DNA from: Streptomyces neyagawaensis
GTDB taxonomy: Bacteria > Actinomycetota > Actinomycetes > Streptomycetales > Streptomycetaceae
Assembly (NCBI RefSeq): GCF_023516595.1
Contig: NZ_JAMGBG010000005.1
Coordinates: 1 to 64,000, forward strand
Reading direction: 5' to 3'
Length of the DNA: 64,000 nt
Part shown: piece by piece, positions 25,401-37,400 of the stretch
How the letters are laid out: each line of letters starts with the position of its first letter
Numbering within the stretch: the first letter of the stretch is position 1
The notes under the pieces: model-generated
The model's database searches: none
The model's input: the letters and a program-made list of their open reading frames with translations, nothing else
Told to the model about the DNA's origin: nothing
Made by a program: the position numbers and the translations under genes

Positions 25401-28376
25401 CGCACCGAGACCCGGGCTCTCACCGACGCCCTCGCCCAGCTGTACGTCCGGGGCACCGCCGTCGACTGGCCCACGGTCCTGGAAGCCACCGGCAGGGGCG
25501 GCCAGGTCGAACTGCCCACCTACGCCTTCCAGCGCGAGCGCTACTGGCTGGAGGCCACCGCGGCATCCGGAGGCATGGCCGCCGCTGGGCTCCTGCCGGC
25601 GGACCACCCGCTGCTCGGCGCCGCCGTCCCGCTCGCCGACACCGACGGAGTCCTGTTCACCAGCAGGCTCTCCGTACGCACCCACCCCTGGCTGGCCGAC
25701 CACGGTGTCTTCGGCACCGCCCTGTTCCCCGCCACCGCCCTGCTGGAACTGGCGGTCCGGGCCGGCGACCAGGTCGGCTGCGGCCAGGTCGAGGAACTCA
25801 CCCTGGAAACCCCGCTGGTGATCCCCGCACAGGGCTCGGTGGCACTGCAACTGACCGTCGGCGCCCCGGACTCCACCGGCGCCCGCCCGCTCAGCGTCCA
25901 CACCCGCCCGGGAGACACGGACGACATGGGCTGGACCTGCCACGCCCGGGGGCTGCTCGTTCCCGCCGCCGACGAGACGGAACCGGCCGACTCCGTGACC
26001 TGGCCGCCGACGGGCGCGCAGCCCGTGCGGATCGACGGGCTGTACGAGCGGTTCGCGGAGGGCGGCTTTGGATACGGGCCCGCCTTCCAGGGGCTGCGCG
26101 AGGTGTGGCGGCTCGGCGACGACGTGTACGCGGAGGCGAGCCTGCCGCCCGAACAGCAGGCCGAGGCCGCGAAGTTCGGGCTGCACCCCGCGCTCCTCGA
26201 CAGCGCCCTGCACGCGCTGATCTTCGGTGTCCTCGAAGGGACCGACCAGGGGTGGCTGCCGTTCTCCTGGAACGGCATACGCCTGCACGCCTCCGGGGCC
26301 CGCGCCCTGCGCATCCGACTGACCCCCGCGGGCAACAACGCGGTCTCCGTCCAGGCCACCGACACGGCCGGACAACCGGTCGTCTCCATCCGCTCCCTGG
26401 TGCTCCGCCCGGTCAACCCCGACCAGGTACGCGCCGCCCGGACCGCGCACCACGACGACCTGTACCGCGTCGAATGGCCCACGCTGTCCCGGCCGGCCGC
26501 CGCCGACTCCGACGGCTGGGCCGTCATCGGACCCGAGGCACCCGACTGGGCGGCCCACGGCATCACCCGCTCCGCCACCGGCCTGGAAGCGCTGTCCCGC
26601 GAGATCGCCGGGGAAGCCGGGGGAGTGGCTCCGCCCACGGTCGTCCTCGCGCACGTCCCCGCCGCTCCGGCCGGACTCGGGCAGCCCGACGCGGTACGGC
26701 ACGTCACCGGGCACACTCTCACCCTCGTACAGGAGTGGCTGGCCGACGACACGTTCGCCGACGCCAAGCTGGTGCTCGTCACCCGGGGCGGCGTCCCGGT
26801 GAGCGCCGACGGGGTCGCACAGGACCTGGCCCACGCCGCCGTGTGGGGGCTGGTGCGGTCCGCGCAGACCGAGAACCCGGGCCGTTTCGTCCTCGCCGAC
26901 CTCGACGACGCCTCCGAGGACGCGCTCGTCGCCGCCGTAGCCAGTGGCGAACCCCAACTCGCCCTGCGTGAGGGCCGGACGCACATCGCCCGGCTGACCA
27001 AGGTGCCCGTCACCGAACAGCCCGGGACACCCGACTGGGGACGCCCCGGCACGGTGCTGATCACCGGCGGCACCGGCGCCATCGGCTCCGTCCTCGCCCG
27101 GCACCTGGCGGCCGAGCACGGTGTGAAGCGCCTGCTGCTCACCAGCCGCCGGGGCCCTGCCGCCGAGGGCGCCGCCGACCTGGTCGTCGAACTCGCCGCA
27201 CTCGGCGCCCACGCGGAGATCGTGGCCTGTGACGCCGCCGACCGGGACGCGTTGGCCCGGCTGCTCGGCGCGCTGCCCGAGGACCAGTCGCTGACCGCCG
27301 TGGTGCACGCCGCGGGCACGATCGCGGACGGCGTCGTCGACGCGATGACACCCGTCCGGCTGGACACCGTCCTGCGGCCCAAGGTCGACGCGGCCTGGAA
27401 CCTGCACGAGCTGACCGAGGGCATGGACCTGTCCGCGTTCGTCGTGTTCTCCTCCATCGCCGGTGTCTTCGGCGGCATGGGCCAGGGCAACTACGCGGCC
27501 GCCAACTCCTTCCTGGACGCGCTCGCCCACCACCGCCGGCAGCGCGGCCTGCCCGCCGCGTCCCTCGCCTGGGGCCTGTGGGCCAACAAGGGCGGCATGA
27601 GCGGAGGTCTCGACGAGGCGGACTTCCGGCGCATCGCCCGGGGCGGCATCATCGCCTTCTCCCCGGCCGAGGGCGCCGCCCTCTTCGACACGGCCAACGC
27701 CTCCAGCGAACCCGTCGTCCTGCCCCTGCGCCTCGACACCACCGCCCTGGCCGCCCAGAGCGGCGCCGACGGAGTCCCCGCCCTGCTGCGTGGACTCGTA
27801 CGCCCGGCGGCGCGCCGCAGCGCGGCGGCCGGCGAGGCGGCACCGGACGCGGCCGACACCCTCCGGCGCACCCTCGCCGGACAGCCCGAGCACCGGCGGC
27901 TGCGCACCCTGCTCGACCTGGTGCGCGGGCACGCCGCCATCGTGCTCGGCTTCCCCGGCCCCGCCTCGGTCGACGCCGAACGCGGACTGCTGGAACTCGG
28001 CTTCGACTCGCTCACCGCCGTCGAACTGCGCAACCGGCTCGGCGCCGCCACCGGCCTGAGGCTGCCCGCCACCCTGCTCTTCGACCACCCCACGTCCGGT
28101 GCCGTCGCCCGCCAGCTGGCCGTCGAGCTGGCCATCGAGGACACCGGCCCCGACCCCGCCGCCGACACCGCGGGACTGGCCGAACTCGGCCGCCTCGAAG
28201 GCGCCCTGGACAGCGGCACGGCCACCCCCGAGCTGATCAACCGGCTCCAGGAACTCATCGGCAGGCTGCGCCCGGACACCGGTGCCGCGGCCGAGGACCG
28301 CTTGGAGGAGCGGATGGACACGGCCAGCGACGACGAGCTCTTCGAGTTCATCGACAACGAACTCGGCATGTCGTGA
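13452..28376 (+). CDS. Type I modular polyketide synthase B, modules 4-6
   Basis: A 4974-residue cytoplasmic PKS. The ATG at 13452 is chosen because it follows a strong GAGGAG site and starts a typical class 1a docking coiled coil ([18 protein letters not shown]) directly before the first KS. Domain order is KS-AT-KR-ACP, KS-AT-KR-ACP, KS-AT-DH-KR-ACP, then a C-terminal docking region ending [13 protein letters not shown]. Serine attachment sites are residues 1520, 3070 and 4853. It extends the chain from PKS A and passes it to PKS C. The middle AT carries the unusual FAGH signature, and I infer that it takes the methoxymalonyl unit made by the genes at the end of the window. In concanamycin numbering it supplies C13-C18: 18-methyl, 16-methoxy, the C17 oxygen used for lactonisation and the C14=C15 alkene. 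Confidence 0.98.
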   Translation: MPDEQKLLEYLRRATADLGQARQRLREEEDARHEPIAIVSMSCRYPGGADDPEQLWDMVSSGTDAISEWPADRGWDTAALYDPDPDRPGTSYTRHGGFLHRAGEFDAAFFGMSPREALATDPQQRLLLETSWETLERAGIDPAVLKGTATGVFVGAMTNGYGDGSRDQSDVQGLLHTGTAGSVISGRISYTLGLEGPAVTVDTACSSSLVALHLAIRALRSGECSLALACGVTVMPHPDPFVAFSRQRALAPDGRCKAFAAGADGTSWSEGVGVLLLERLSDARRHGRRVLAVVRGSAVNQDGASNGLTAPNGPSQQRVIRAALADARLLPGDVDAVEAHGTGTRLGDPIEAQALLATYGQDRPADRPLLLGSLKSNIGHTSAAAGVGGVIKMVQALRHEVLPRTLHVDAPSPQVDWSAGAVELLTEERPWAFDPDRPRRAAVSGFGVSGTNAHVILEEAPESAETPEAPETATPLPLVPWVLSARGEDALTDRARQLLALADADALIPGAVARALATGRSPLEHRAVVVAGDAEGFRTGLTALATGGEAANLVRGLAGPAGRTVFVFPGQGTQWTGMALELLDTSPVFAARMADCERALAPHVDWSLTDVLSSATDLERVDVVQPVLWAVMVSLAALWRSAGVEPDAVLGHSQGEIAAAVVAGALSLEDGAKVVALRSQAITAIAGRGGMASVPLPPEELAGHLGPWGDRLSVAAANGPAATVLSGDTEAIDGIVAQLQAEDVRARRIPVDYASHSAHVEEIRERLLECLADIEPTTGQVPFFSTVDLNWQDSGALDAEYWYRNLRQTVRFEEATRTLLAQGFRFFVESSAHPVLTVGISQTAEAEESDAVAVGTLRRDQGGLDRFLLSLAEAHTGGLAPEWDTLLAGHPGDTVDLPTYPFQRRRYWLERPSAHAEDTAATDPADAAFWESVGGQDLPALTTTLGVRPEDPLTVVLPALADWRRRRDERATVDSWRYRVDWRPLADAPAGRTAAAPNGTWLVAVTDGTEGDPAREAAVRALREAGAVPVPVVLTEAHTDRATLTAHLSEASTGPVHGVLSLVALDERPHPSHPHLPLGLALTLTLVQALGDAGVTAPLWCATRGAVTTGRDDAVTSPGQHMVWGLGRCAALEHPQRWGGLVDLPDTLDERAAARLCGILAGRDDEDQVAVRPSGAYGRRLVRARPADPARADAWQPRGTVLVTGGTGGVGAHLARWLAKGGAEHLVLVGRRGADTPGAADLTAELTALGTRVTVAACDVADRDRLAELVAGLEQDGPPIRTVIHAAGTGLLVPLSDTDPDEFADTLYAKVAGAENLDAVFDRDDLDTFVLFSSISGVWGSGDHGAYAAANAHLDALADRRRARGRTATSVVWGIWDPEGGAGMAANLVEEQLRGRGIPFMAPQVALTGLQQVLTDDETVVLVTAVDWDRFAPVFTSARPSPLIGDLPEVRRALAEETAPAQDGDDTASSLRDRIADLPPADRDRLLTDLVRGHAAAVLGHGSADAIAPERAFRELGFDSLTAVEMRNRLNAATGLRLPLTVLFDYASADALARHLREELLGPDTAAPTGPAVPAHVPADADDPIAIVGMSCRYPGDVRTPEDLWRLVAEGRDVISALPADRGWDLDGLYDTDPDRPGTTYSSEGGFLYDAGQFDPAFFGISPREALAMDPQQRLLLETSWEALERAGIDPASLRGGQVGVFAGAAYQGYGGLSDVPEEVEGHLIAGISTSILSGRIAYTLGLEGPAVTVDTACSSSLVAVHLAAQALRSGECSLALAGGVTVMGTPLSFTGFSRQRGLAADGRCKSFGADADGFGMAEGVGLLLLERLSDARRNGHRVLALVRGSAVNQDGASNGLTAPSGLAQQRVIRSALAGAGVPPAEVDVVEAHGTGTRLGDPIEAQALLATYGQDRPADRPLLLGSLKSNIGHSQAAAGVAGIIKMVQAMRHELLPRTLHAEVPTPNVDWSVGAVELLTESRPWTRGGHPRRAGVSSFGLSGTNAHVIIEEPYDEEPGEAPEGNAPGTAVPWLLSGRTPEALREQAARLHTHLTDRPELRPHDVGLTLATARSAFEHRAVVVGADRATLLTGLAALAAGENDPAVVRGTAATPGRTVFVFPGQGSQWVGMAVGLLDSAPVFAERIAECERALSPYLDWSLTDVLRAAPDSPPLDRVDVVQPVLFSMMVSLAALWRSYGVEPSAVVGHSQGEIAAAVVAGALTLEDGARIVARRSQILTALVGRGTMLFVALPDEEVRERLAPWAGKLSVAAVNGPAAVTVSGDPEALEEFGERLSEDGVMRWTIPGVTFAGHSPQVDEVRGELLDALAGVAPRRTDIAFYSTVTGGVVDTTTLDTEYWYRNLREPVEFHRTVAALIEDGHDTFVETGPHPVLTVWIERSLEAADVTGRVTGTLLTDDGGPDRFLTALAAPHVHGVPVDWSAVFAGADARPVELPTYAFQRQRYWLEPTATAAGTAAGAPGADRPGDTAFWDAVERGDLTAVATALNLPDEDDSVRTSLGGVLPALADWQRGRRSRTAIDGWRYRVTYKTLHPAPGTPALTGTWWVVVPADAATHPMVTGALRALERHGALAVPVEIGAADNDRAALAARLGAAAAPDGGVLSLLALAEQPYTDGTALPTGLALTTTLLQALGDAGINAPLWSVTCGAVSVGRSDALTAPAQATLWGLGAVAGVEYPERWAGLVDLPADLDDRSGGRLAAVLAGLDGEDQVAIRPSGIYGRRLVRALPGDETAPVAWKPDGTVLITGGTGALGAHVARRLARSGTRHLLLTGRRGPDTPGAAELVAELADLGAEARVAACDAADRDALAALLAGIPDDRPLRAVVHAAGVLDDGVLDTLTPERAAGVLRPKMDAARNLDALTRDLDLSAFVLFSSLAGTLGGTGQGSYAAANAYLDALAEHRRSLGLPATAVAWGLWAGDSAANSAREQLVRNGIPPMDPELAVTALEQAVEQGENRLILCDFAWDRFAPAYTALRPSAVLRELPEARDILAAAGADGQDTGADSLAGRLAALSVQERQEELVRLIRTEVAAVLGYPDPADVDPDRVFKDLGFDSLTAVDLRNRLSEVTGLRLSVTLVFDHPTVTALVDHVRSELGGTAPVSTSAPVVPDSPAMPVVDDDAIAVVSMSCRYPGGVTTPEELWRLVSSGADAITEFPTGRGWDLDELYDPDPEKIGRTYAREGGFLHDADHFDPAFFGISPREALSIDPQQRLLLEISWEAFERAGIDPASLKGSRAGVFVGSSYRDYGSRVQEPTEETEGYLGIGSAGSVASGRISYTFGLEGPAVTVDTACSSSLVAVHLAAQALRSGECTLALAGGVTVMSTPGAFIEFSRQRGLAADGRCKPFAEAADGTAWAEGAGLVVLERLSDARRNGHPVLALVRGSAVNQDGASNGLTAPNGPSQQRVIRQALASAGLNSADVDAVEAHGTGTRLGDPIEAQALLATYGQDRPADRPLLLGSLKSNMGHAQAAAGIAGLQKMVLAMRHGVLPRTLHVDAPTPFVDWSAGAVSLLTEDTPWPDNGHPRRAGISSFGVSGTNAHTILEHVPDEYAPDGLDEAGDDAADDGTVLPWLLSARSRAALRAQAQRLLEHTDARPGLRPADIAHTLATGRSAFEYRGAVVGDSREALTGGLKALATGGSAPGVTQGTAVAGKVAFLFAGQGSQRAAMGAELYARYPVFADAFDEICAELDPLLDRPLREVVFAPAGSDAAALLDRTEYTQPALFAVEVALFRLVEHWGVVPDLLLGHSIGVLAAAHVAGVFTAPDAAALVAARGRLMQALPEGGAMVALTASEADATALLAPYDGRVAVAAVNGPASVVVSGDEDAVLDLAEQWRDRGGKARRLTVSHAFHSPHMDAMLDEFRRVAESLDYRAPRIPLVSDVTGELATPEQLGSPEYWVRHVREAVRFHDGMRRLAAEGAVTYLELGPDGSLTAMGRDCFAEADPIGSDDPVDPSAAGPLVPLLRKDRTETRALTDALAQLYVRGTAVDWPTVLEATGRGGQVELPTYAFQRERYWLEATAASGGMAAAGLLPADHPLLGAAVPLADTDGVLFTSRLSVRTHPWLADHGVFGTALFPATALLELAVRAGDQVGCGQVEELTLETPLVIPAQGSVALQLTVGAPDSTGARPLSVHTRPGDTDDMGWTCHARGLLVPAADETEPADSVTWPPTGAQPVRIDGLYERFAEGGFGYGPAFQGLREVWRLGDDVYAEASLPPEQQAEAAKFGLHPALLDSALHALIFGVLEGTDQGWLPFSWNGIRLHASGARALRIRLTPAGNNAVSVQATDTAGQPVVSIRSLVLRPVNPDQVRAARTAHHDDLYRVEWPTLSRPAAADSDGWAVIGPEAPDWAAHGITRSATGLEALSREIAGEAGGVAPPTVVLAHVPAAPAGLGQPDAVRHVTGHTLTLVQEWLADDTFADAKLVLVTRGGVPVSADGVAQDLAHAAVWGLVRSAQTENPGRFVLADLDDASEDALVAAVASGEPQLALREGRTHIARLTKVPVTEQPGTPDWGRPGTVLITGGTGAIGSVLARHLAAEHGVKRLLLTSRRGPAAEGAADLVVELAALGAHAEIVACDAADRDALARLLGALPEDQSLTAVVHAAGTIADGVVDAMTPVRLDTVLRPKVDAAWNLHELTEGMDLSAFVVFSSIAGVFGGMGQGNYAAANSFLDALAHHRRQRGLPAASLAWGLWANKGGMSGGLDEADFRRIARGGIIAFSPAEGAALFDTANASSEPVVLPLRLDTTALAAQSGADGVPALLRGLVRPAARRSAAAGEAAPDAADTLRRTLAGQPEHRRLRTLLDLVRGHAAIVLGFPGPASVDAERGLLELGFDSLTAVELRNRLGAATGLRLPATLLFDHPTSGAVARQLAVELAIEDTGPDPAADTAGLAELGRLEGALDSGTATPELINRLQELIGRLRPDTGAAAEDRLEERMDTASDDELFEFIDNELGMS
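13551..18135 (+). other. PKS module 4: KS-AT(methylmalonyl)-KR(A2-like)-ACP
   Basis: KS Cys is residue 205 (DTACSSS). AT Ser is 653 in GHSQGE, with YASH at 753-756: methylmalonyl. The KR has TGGTGGVG and no LDD; Trp lies eight residues before catalytic Tyr1347 and His three residues before it, the pattern reported for A2-type ketoreductases acting on the (2S)-methyl epimer. The ACP Ser is 1520. Expected result: alpha-methyl, beta-hydroxyl. Confidence 0.92.
18195..22785 (+). other. PKS module 5: KS-AT(FAGH signature, probable methoxymalonyl)-KR(B-type)-ACP
   Basis: KS Cys is residue 1754. The AT has GHSQGE (Ser2204), but FAGH at 2305-2308 replaces YASH, within a region ([13 protein letters not shown]) unlike the other ATs here, and VARRSQIL replaces VALRSRAL after the active site. 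The KR is intact ([11 protein letters not shown], Tyr2903), B-type. The ACP Ser is 3070. Its place in the assembly line matches the methoxymalonyl module of bafilomycin and concanamycin synthases, and a methoxymalonyl-ACP cassette lies downstream. The substrate is therefore inferred mainly from context; ethylmalonyl is the main alternative. Confidence 0.85.
22851..28137 (+). other. PKS module 6: KS-AT(malonyl)-DH-KR-ACP
   Basis: KS Cys is residue 3307. The AT has HAFH (3864-3867) for malonyl-CoA; its nucleophile motif is GHSIGV (Ser3764), with Val where malonyl ATs nearly always have Glu, and its N-terminal motif is FAGQGSQ rather than FPGQGSQ. The DH has HxxxGxxxxP (His4084) and a DxxxH motif (Asp4250). 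The KR has TGGTGAIG and Tyr4681; the LDD region reads IAD. The ACP Ser is 4853. It should form the unbranched half of the first diene. Confidence 0.9.
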
Positions 28377-28457
28377 ACCCCCTGCCCCCATCCGCGCGAC
28401 GGCGGCTCCCCACGCCCGGCCCCTCCCGCACGAAGGCCCCGAAGGTGACGGTGCACA

Positions 28458-31400
28458 GTGACTGACGGCACGCTCAACGACGACAAGCTCCGCGACTACC
28501 TCAAGCGGGTCGCGGCCGACCTGCACCGCACCCGGCGGCGGCTCCAGGAGGTCGAGGGCCGGCAGCAGGAGCCCGTGGCCATCGTCGGCATGGGCTGCCG
28601 CTATCCGGGCGGGGTCGACTCCCCGGAGAAGCTGTGGCAGCTCGTCGCCTCCGGCACCGACGCGGTCGACGCCTTCCCCGCCGACCGGGGCTGGGACCTC
28701 GGCGCCCTGTACGACCCCACCCGGGAGCGCCCGGGCACGACGTACGCCGCCGAGGGCGGATTCCTCACCGGCGCCGCCGACTTCGACCCCGGCTTCTTCG
28801 GCATCTCGCCCCGTGAGGCGCTCGCCATGGACCCGCAGCAGCGGCTGCTGCTGGAGACCACCTGGGAGGCCTTCGAACGAGCGGGCCTCGACCCGGGCGC
28901 GCTGCGCGGCAGCGACACCGGGGTCTTCGTCGGCGTGATGTACCAGGACTACGGACTGCGGCTGCGCCAGGTCCCCGACGACATCCAGGGGTACATCGGC
29001 AACGGGAATTCCGACAGCGTCGCCTCCGGCCGGCTCTCCTACACCTTCGGCCTGGAGGGCCCGGCGGTCACCGTCGACACCGCGTGCTCCTCCTCCCTCG
29101 TCGCCCTCCACCTGGCCGCGCAGGCGCTGCGCCGGGGGGAGTGCGGGCTGGCGCTGGCCGGTGGCGCCATGATCATGTCGACACCGGTGCCGTTCGTCGA
29201 GATGAGCCGACAGGGCGGGCTCGCCGCCGACGGTCGCTGCAAGTCCTTCGCCGCCGGGGCCGACGGCACCGGCTGGGGCGAGGGCGTCGGCATGCTCCTG
29301 CTGGAGCGGCTCTCCGACGCCCGCCGCAACGGTCACCCCGTGCTCGCCCTGGTACGCGGCACCGCCGTCAACCAGGACGGCGCGAGCAGCCGCCTGACCG
29401 CCCCCAACGGGCCCGCCCAGCAGCGGGTCATCCGACGGGCGCTCGCCGACGCCGGGCTCACCCCCGCCGACGTCGACGTGGTCGAGGCACACGGCACCGG
29501 TACGCCACTCGGCGACCCCATCGAGGCACAGGCCCTGCTGGCCACGTATGGCCAGGACCGGCCCGCCGACCGGCCGTTGCTGCTGGGCTCGCTGAAGTCC
29601 AACCTGGGGCACACCCAGGCCGCCGCAGGCGTCGGCGGCATCATCAAGATGGTCATGGCGATGCGCCACGGCACCGTGCCGCCCACCTTGCACGCCGAGC
29701 GGCGCACCCCCACCGTCGACTGGTCGGCCGGCGCCGTGGAACTCGTCACCGAGGCCGTCGCCTGGCCGGAGACCGGCGCCCCGCGCCGCGCGTCCGTGTC
29801 GTCCTTCGGGATCAGCGGCACCAACGGGCACATCGTCCTCGAACAGGCGGGCACCGAGCCGGACTCGGCCCCCGAGGGCGAGGCCGACCCGTCCGGCACG
29901 GCCGACGAACCCGGCCTCCCGACCGCCCTGCCCTGGTCCGTCTCCGCCCGCAGCCGCGAGGCCCTGCGCGCCCAGGCCCGCCGTCTCGCCGCCCACCTCG
30001 ACACGCACCCCGGTCAGCGGCCCCTCGACATCGGCCACGCCCTGGCCACCACCCGGGCCGCCCTCGAACACCGTGCCGTCGTGGTCGCCGCCGACGAGGA
30101 GGGGTTCCTGCGCGGCCTGAGGGCCCTGGCCGAGGACACCCCGGAGCCCGGACTGGTCCGCGGGACCGGCACCCCCGGAGCCGACACCGTGTTCGTCTTC
30201 CCCGGCCAGGGCTCGCAGTGGACCGGCATGGCAGCCGAACTCCTCGACACCGCCCCCGTCTTCGCGGAGCGGATCGCCGACTGCGCACGTGCCCTGGCCC
30301 CCCACACCGACTGGTCCCTGACCGACGTACTGCGCGACGCTCCCGGCACCCCGCCGCTGGACCGTGTCGACGTGGTCCAGCCCGCGCTGTGGGCCGTGAT
30401 GGTGTCGCTGGCCGCGCTGTGGCAGTCGTACGGTGTCGAGCCGTCCGCGGTCGCCGGGCACAGCCAGGGCGAGATCGCCGCCGCCGTGGTCGCCGGGGCG
30501 CTGTCCCTGGAGGACGGCGCCAAGGTCGTCGCGCTGCGCAGCAGGGCCATCGTCGCGCTCGCCGGGGCCGGCGGCATGGCGTCCGTGCCGCTGCCGGTCG
30601 ACGAGGTCCGCGCCCTGCTGAGCGACGGGGACGGCCGGCTGTCCGTCGCGGCCGTCAACGGGCCCGCCTCCGTGGTCGTCTCCGGCGACCGGTCGGCGCT
30701 GGACGACCTGATCGACCGGCTCACCGCCCGCGACCTCAGAGTCCGGCGGATCCCCGTCGACTACGCCTCGCACAGCGCCCACGTCGAGCGCATCCACGAC
30801 GAACTGCTCCGGCTGCTGGCCGACATCACCCCCCGCCCCTGCGACATCCCCTTCTACTCGACCGTCACCGCCGAACCGCTCGACACCACCGGCCTCGACG
30901 CCGGCTACTGGTACCGCAACCTGCGCCGGACCGTCGAGTTCGAACAGACCACCCGCGCCCTGCTGGCCGCCGGCCACCACGTCCTCGTCGAGGTCAGCCC
31001 CCATCCGGTGCTCACCGTCCCGATGGAGGAGACCGCCAGGGCGGCCGGGGCCGACGAGGCCGTGGTCATCGGCACGCTGCGCCGCGACGACGGCGGCCGG
31101 GCCAGGTTCCTCGCCGCCGTCGGCGAGCTGTACGTCCACGGCGTACGCGTCGACTGGCGTGCCGCCTACGCCGGATGGCGCACCCGCCGGGCCGACCTGC
31201 CGACCTACGCGTTCCAGCGCCGCCGGTACTGGCTGGAGGACTCCGCCGCGCCCCAGGGCGACATGGCCTCGGCCGGGCTCGCCGCCGCCGACCACCCCCT
31301 GCTCGGCGCGGTCGTCGCCCTCGCCGACGGGGACGGACTGCTCCTCACCGGCCGTCTCGCCACCCGCACCCACCCCTGGCTCGCCGACCACGCCGTCCGT

Positions 31401-34400
31401 GACGCCGCCCTGCTGCCCGGCACCGCCTTCCTGGAGCTGGCGGTCCGCGCGGGCGACCAGGTCGGCTGCGGCCAGGTTGAGGAACTCACCCTGGAGGCCC
31501 CGCTCGTCCTGCCCCCGGAGGGCGGCGTCGCCGTACAACTCGCCGTCGGCGCCCCCGACCGGGACGGGCGTCGCCCGCTGAGCCTGCACGCCCGCCCGGA
31601 CGGCATCGACGACGTGCCGTGGACGTGCCACGCCCGGGGGCTGCTGAGTCCCGCCGCCGAGGAGGCGGCCCCGGGCGATCCCGCGGTGTGGCCGCCGGCC
31701 GGCGCGGTCCCCGTGGAACTGGACGGGCTGTACGAGCGCTTCGCGGAGGGCGGCTTCGCGTACGGGCCGGCGTTCCAGGGGCTGCGTGCGGCGTGGCGGC
31801 TGGGGGAGGAGGTGTTCGCGGAAGCGAGCCTGCCGTCGGAGCTGCAGGCCGAGGCCGCACGGTTCGGGCTGCATCCCGCGCTCCTCGACGGCGCCCTGCA
31901 CGCGACCGGCCTCGGCGAGGCCGCCGAGGGCCGGATGCCGTTCGTCTGGAACGGGGCAGTCCTCCACGCGCAGGGCGCGACCGGTCTGCGGATGCGCATC
32001 ACCCCCGCCGGTCCCGACACGGTGACACTGCGCGCCCTCGACCAGGCCGGACGGCCGGTCCTGACCGTGGCGGGCCTGGCCCTGCGGCCGGTCGGCGCCG
32101 GGAACTTCACGGCTCCGGCCGCCGGACGCCACCACGACTCCCTGTTCCGCCTCGACTGGACGCCGGTCCGCCCGGTGCCCGGCCCCACGGCGGCGTCCTG
32201 GGCGGTCCTCGGCCCCACCGAAGACACCCCCGGAGTCGCCCACCACGCGGACCTCGCCGCGCTCCGGGACACCGACGGGCCACTGCCCGAGTTCGTCCTC
32301 GCCGACCTCGGCGCGGCCCCGGACGACCGGGCCGACGAGCTCGCCGACACCACCCGTACCGCGGTGCACGACGCCCTCGCCCTCGTCCAGGACTGGCTCG
32401 CCGACGACCGGTTCACCGGGGCACGGCTCGTCCTCGTCACCCGGGGCGCGATCGCCGCCCGGCCCGGCGAGGACGTACCGAACCTGCCGCACAGCGCGGT
32501 GTGGGGGCTGGTGCGCTCCGCACAGACCGAGCACCCGGACCGCCTCCACCTCGTCGACCTCGACCCGGACGCCGACCTGCCGGCCGCCCTCGCCGCCGTG
32601 CTCACCGCCACCGGCGAGACGCAGTTCGCGGTGCGCGGCTCCGAGGTCCTCGTCCCCAGGCTGGCCAGGATCCCCGTACAGGACGACGACGCGGCCCCGC
32701 CCCTGGACCCCGACGGCACCGTTCTGATCACCGGCGGCACCGGTCTGCTCGGCGCCCGCGTCGCCCGTCACCTCGTCACCGCACACGGCGTACGGCACCT
32801 GCTGCTGACCAGCCGCGGCGGCCCGGACGCCCCCGGTGCGGACGGGCTGCGCGACGAACTGGCCGCGCTCGGCGCGCAGGTGAGCGTCGTCGCCTGCGAC
32901 GCGGCCGACGCGGAGCGGCTCGCCGAGGTCCTGGCCGACATACCCGTCGGGCACCCGCTGACCGCCGTCGTCCACGCCGCCGGAGTGCTCGACGACGGCG
33001 TCGTCTCCTCGCTCACCCCCGAGCGGGTCGACGCCGTCCTGCGGCCCAAGACCGACGCGGCACTCAACCTGCACCGGCTCACCGCCGACATGGACCTCGC
33101 GGCGTTCGTGCTCTTCTCCTCCGCCGCCGGTACCTTCGGCGGCCCCGGACAGGGCAACTACGCCGCCGCCAACGCCTTCCTGGACGCCCTGGCCCACCAC
33201 CGCCGGGCCCAGGGCCTGGCCGGTCGGTCCGTCGCCTGGACGCTGTGGGAGCGGCGCAGCGCCATGACCGGGCACCTCGGCGACGACGAGGTCCGCCGTA
33301 TCGCCCGCTCGGGCCTGCCGCCCCTGACCGACACGCAGGGCCTCGCTCTTCTCGACTCCGCGCTCACCGTCGACGAACCGCTGCTGGTGGCCCTCAGGCT
33401 GGACACGGCCGCGCTGCGCGCCCGCGCCGAGAGCGAGCCCGTACCCCGGCTGCTGCACGGCGTGGTCCGGCTGCCCGCCCGCCGCCAGGCCGCCCTGGCC
33501 TCCGCCACCGACGGTGACGGTGACCGCGGGCCCCTGGCCGAGCGGCTCGCCGCCCTTGACGCCCCCGGCCGCCGCCGCGAACTCCTCGACCTGGTCCGGG
33601 GGCAGGTGGCCGCCGTACTCGGCCACCCGTCGCCCGAGGCCGTCGAGGCGGGCCGCGCCTTCCGGGACCTCGGCTTCGACTCGCTCGCCGCCGTCGACCT
33701 CCGCAACCGCCTCGGCAACGCCACCGGACTGCGGCTGCCCGCCACCCTCGTCTTCGACCACCCGACCCCCGAGGTCCTCGCGGCCCACCTCGGCGGCGAA
33801 CTGCTCGGCGCGGACACCGGCCGCGTGTCCACCTCCGTCCCGGCCGCCGGCGGCGGGGGAGCGGCGACCGACGAGGACCCGATCGCCGTCGTCGCCATGG
33901 GCTGCCGCTATCCCGGCGGCGTCCGCTCGCCCGAGGACCTGTGGAACCTGGTCTCCTCCGGCACCGACGGCATCGCCGCCTTCCCGGCCGACCGCGGCTG
34001 GGACCTGGACGCCCTCTACGACCCCGACAGCGAACGCCACGGCACCTCGTACGCGCGCGAAGGCGGCTTCCTGTACGACGCGGCGGAGTTCGACGCGGGC
34101 TTCTTCGGCATCTCGCCCCGCGAGGCCCTCGCGATGGACCCGCAGCAGCGGCTCCTGCTGGAGACCTCCTGGGAGACGCTGGAGCGCGCGGGCATCGACC
34201 CGGCGACCCTGCGCTCCACCGCGACCGGCGTCTTCGTCGGCGTCATGCACCAGGACTACGCGGCCCGGCTCCTGCCTCACATCCCCGAGGAGGTCGAGGG
34301 CTTCCTCGGTGCCGGCAACTCGGGCAGTGTCGTCTCCGGCCGCGTCGCCTACGTCCTGGGCCTGGAGGGGCCGGCGGTGACCGTCGACACGGCGTGCTCG

Positions 34401-37400
34401 TCCTCGCTGGTCGCCCTGCATCTCGCGGTGCGTGCGCTGCGCTCCGGCGAGTGCGGACTCGCCCTGGCCGGGGGTGTCACCGTCATGTCCAGCCCCGAAC
34501 TGTTCGTCGAGTTCAGCCGCCAGCGCGGCCTGGCCTCCGACGGCCGCTCCAAACCCTTTGCCGCGGCCGCCGACGGCGTCGGCTTCGGCGAGGGCGTGGG
34601 CATGGTGCTGCTGGAGCGGTTGTCCGACGCCCGCCGCAACGGCCACCGGGTGCTGGCCCTCGTGCGGGGCAGCGCGGTCAACCAGGACGGCGCCAGCAAC
34701 GGGCTCACCGCGCCCAACGGTCCCTCGCAGCAGCGTGTGATCCGCGCTGCGCTCGCCGACGCCCGGCTCTCACCCGGTGACGTGGACGTCGTCGAGGCGC
34801 ACGGCACCGGAACCCGGCTCGGGGACCCGATCGAGGCGCAGGCGGTGCTGGCCACCTATGGTCAGGACCGTGAAGAGCCGGTGTGGCTGGGGTCGTTGAA
34901 GTCGAACATCGGACACACCTCGGCGGCCGCCGGCGTGGGCGGTGTCATCAAGATGGTGGAGGCGATGCGCCACGGGGTGCTGCCCCGGACGCTGCACGTG
35001 GACGCGCCGACCCCGCAGGTCGACTGGTCCTCCGGCGCGGTGGAACTGCTCACCGAGGAGCGCTCCTGGCCCGCCGGCCCCGACCGGCCCCGCCGCGCCG
35101 GAGTCTCCTCCTTCGGTATGAGCGGCACCAACGCCCACCTGGTGCTGGAGCACGTCGAAGAGGACGTCGCGCAGCCCGCGCCCCCCGAGGGACCCGCCGT
35201 CCCCTGGGTCCTGTCCGGTCACACCCCCGAAGCGCTGCGCGCCCAGGCCGAACGGCTCGCCGACCACATCGACGCCCACCCCGAACACGGCGCCGCCGCC
35301 ATCGGCCTGGCCCTCGCCACCACCCGCACCCGGCACGACCACCGAGCCGTTCTCGTCGGCGACCGCGAGCAACTGACCGCCGGACTGCGGGCCCTGGCGG
35401 CCGACGCACCCCTCGCCACCGTGGCCCGGGGCACCGCGACCGCCGTCGGGCGCACCGTGTTCGTCTTCCCCGGCCAGGGCGCCCAGTGGACCGGCATGGC
35501 ACTGGACCTGCTCGACTCCTCGCCGGTCTTCGCCGCCCGCATGGCCGCCTGCGAACGCGCCCTCGCCCCGCACGTCGACTGGTCCCTGACCGGGGTCCTG
35601 GCCTCCGCCACGGACCTGGAGCGGGTGGACGTGGTCCAGCCCGCGCTCTGGGCCGTCATGGTGTCGCTGGCCGAGACCTGGCGGTCCTGCGGTGTCGAAC
35701 CGGACGCCGTACTCGGCCACAGCCAGGGCGAGATCGCGGCGGCGGTCGTCGCCGGGGCGCTCACCCTGGAGGACGGCGCCAAGGTCGTCGCCCTGCGCAG
35801 CAGGCTGCTGCGCGCCGTCGCCGGACACGGCGGCATGGCCTCGGTGGCGCTGCCCGCAGACCGCACCCGCGAGCTGCTGTCCGGCTGGGGCGAGAAGATC
35901 TCGGTCGCCGCCGTGAACGGCCCGCGCTCCACCGTGGTCGCGGGCGAGGCGGCGGCCCTGGCGGAACTCCTCGCCTGGTGCGAGAAGGACGGCGTACGCG
36001 CCCGCCGCATCGAGGTCGACTACGCGTCCCACTCCGCCGAAATGGACCCCCTGCGCGCCGAACTCCTCGACGTCCTCGCCGACATCACCCCCGCCACGGC
36101 AGGCACCCGGATGTTCTCCACCCTGGAGGCCGACTGGATCGAGGGGCCCGAACTCACCGCCGACTACTGGTTCCGCAACCTGCGGGGCACGGTCGAGTTC
36201 GAGCCCGCCGTCCGGGCCCTGACCGGTGCCGGGTTCACCACCTTCGTCGAGTCGAGCCCGCACCCCGTGCTCGCCCCGGCCGTCCAGGAGGTGCTGGAGG
36301 ACGGCGCCGTCACGGGTGTGGTCGTCGGCTCGCTGCGCCGGGACGACGGAGGCCGGGACCGGCTGCTGCTGTCGCTGGGCGAGGCCCACGTCCAGGGCGT
36401 GCCCGTCGACTGGCCCGCGGCCCTCGGCCGTGTCCCCGAAGTCCCGTCTGCCCCGCGACGCCTGGCACGCTCCCCCAAGCTCTTCGAGCAGGGGGTGCCC
36501 CCACTCGCCGCACCGGGCGCAGACCCAAGTACGTCCAGTACGAGGGCCTACGACCGGCACGCCGAGAGCACGCACCAGACGCCGCAGGGCCCGCCCTCCG
36601 GGCGGACGACGGGACTTTGCGGACACGACCTCGGCCGCACGAGCCGGCCGGTGGACCTGCCGACCTACGCCTTCCAGCGCACCCGCTACTGGCTCGACGC
36701 CCCCGTCCGCACCGGAGACGTGGCCGCCGCCGGGCTGGGCGCCACGGACCACCCGCTGCTGGCGGCCGCCGTGGACCTGGCCGATTCGGGGGAGCGGGTG
36801 CTCACCGGGCGGCTGTCGACCCGGACCCACCCGTGGCTGGCCGACCATGTCGTCTCCGGGACGAACCTGCTCCCCGGCACCGCCTTCCTGGAACTCGCCC
36901 TGCGCGCCGCCGACGAGGCCGACAGCGCCCTCGTCGACGAACTGACCCTCCAGGCCCCGTTGATCCTCCCCGAGCGGGACGCCGTTCACGTCCAACTGCG
37001 CCTCGGCCCGCCCGACGACAGCGGAAGGCGAACCCTCGGCCTGTACTCCCGGGCCGAGACCGACCCCGGCGCGGACTGGACCCCGCACGCCACCGGCACC
37101 CTCGCCCCCGGCGACGGCGCCGACGGCCCGTCCGCGCCCGCCACCTGGCCGCCGGCCGGCACCGAGCCGGTCGACCTGGACGGCGTGTACGACCGTTTCG
37201 CCGAGGCCGGTTACCGCTACGGCCCCGCCTTCCAGGGGCTGCGCGCCGCCTGGCGCGACGGCACCGACGTCTACGCCGAGGTCGCGCTCGAACGGCAGTC
37301 GGACACCGACGGTTACCTCGTCCACCCGGCCCTGCTGGACGGCGCCCTCCAGGCGTCCGCCCTCCTCGACGACCGGCCCGGCCCCGCCCGGCTGCCGTTC

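Noticed and set aside
27051..27760. KR6 as an inactive ketoreductase because LDD reads IAD
   Set aside because: The nucleotide motif, Ser, Tyr and Asn are all intact, and the DH in the same module needs a hydroxyl substrate.
28377..28457. Promoter or terminator in the largest intergenic gap (81 bases)
   Set aside because: No convincing -10/-35 pair or stable stem with a T-run; only the weak ribosome-binding site of PKS C is visible.
23184..34646. A 3820-residue open frame on the minus strand, and other antisense frames of 600-1800 residues
   Set aside because: They mirror the PKS codon pattern: GC-rich third positions remove stops from the opposite strand. Their translations are low-complexity Gly/Arg/Ala/Pro-rich with no domain motifs, and they cross two PKS genes.
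36422..36637. Frameshift or pseudogene at the module 8 insertion
   Set aside because: The net insertion is 207 bp, a multiple of three, and the domains continue normally on both sides.
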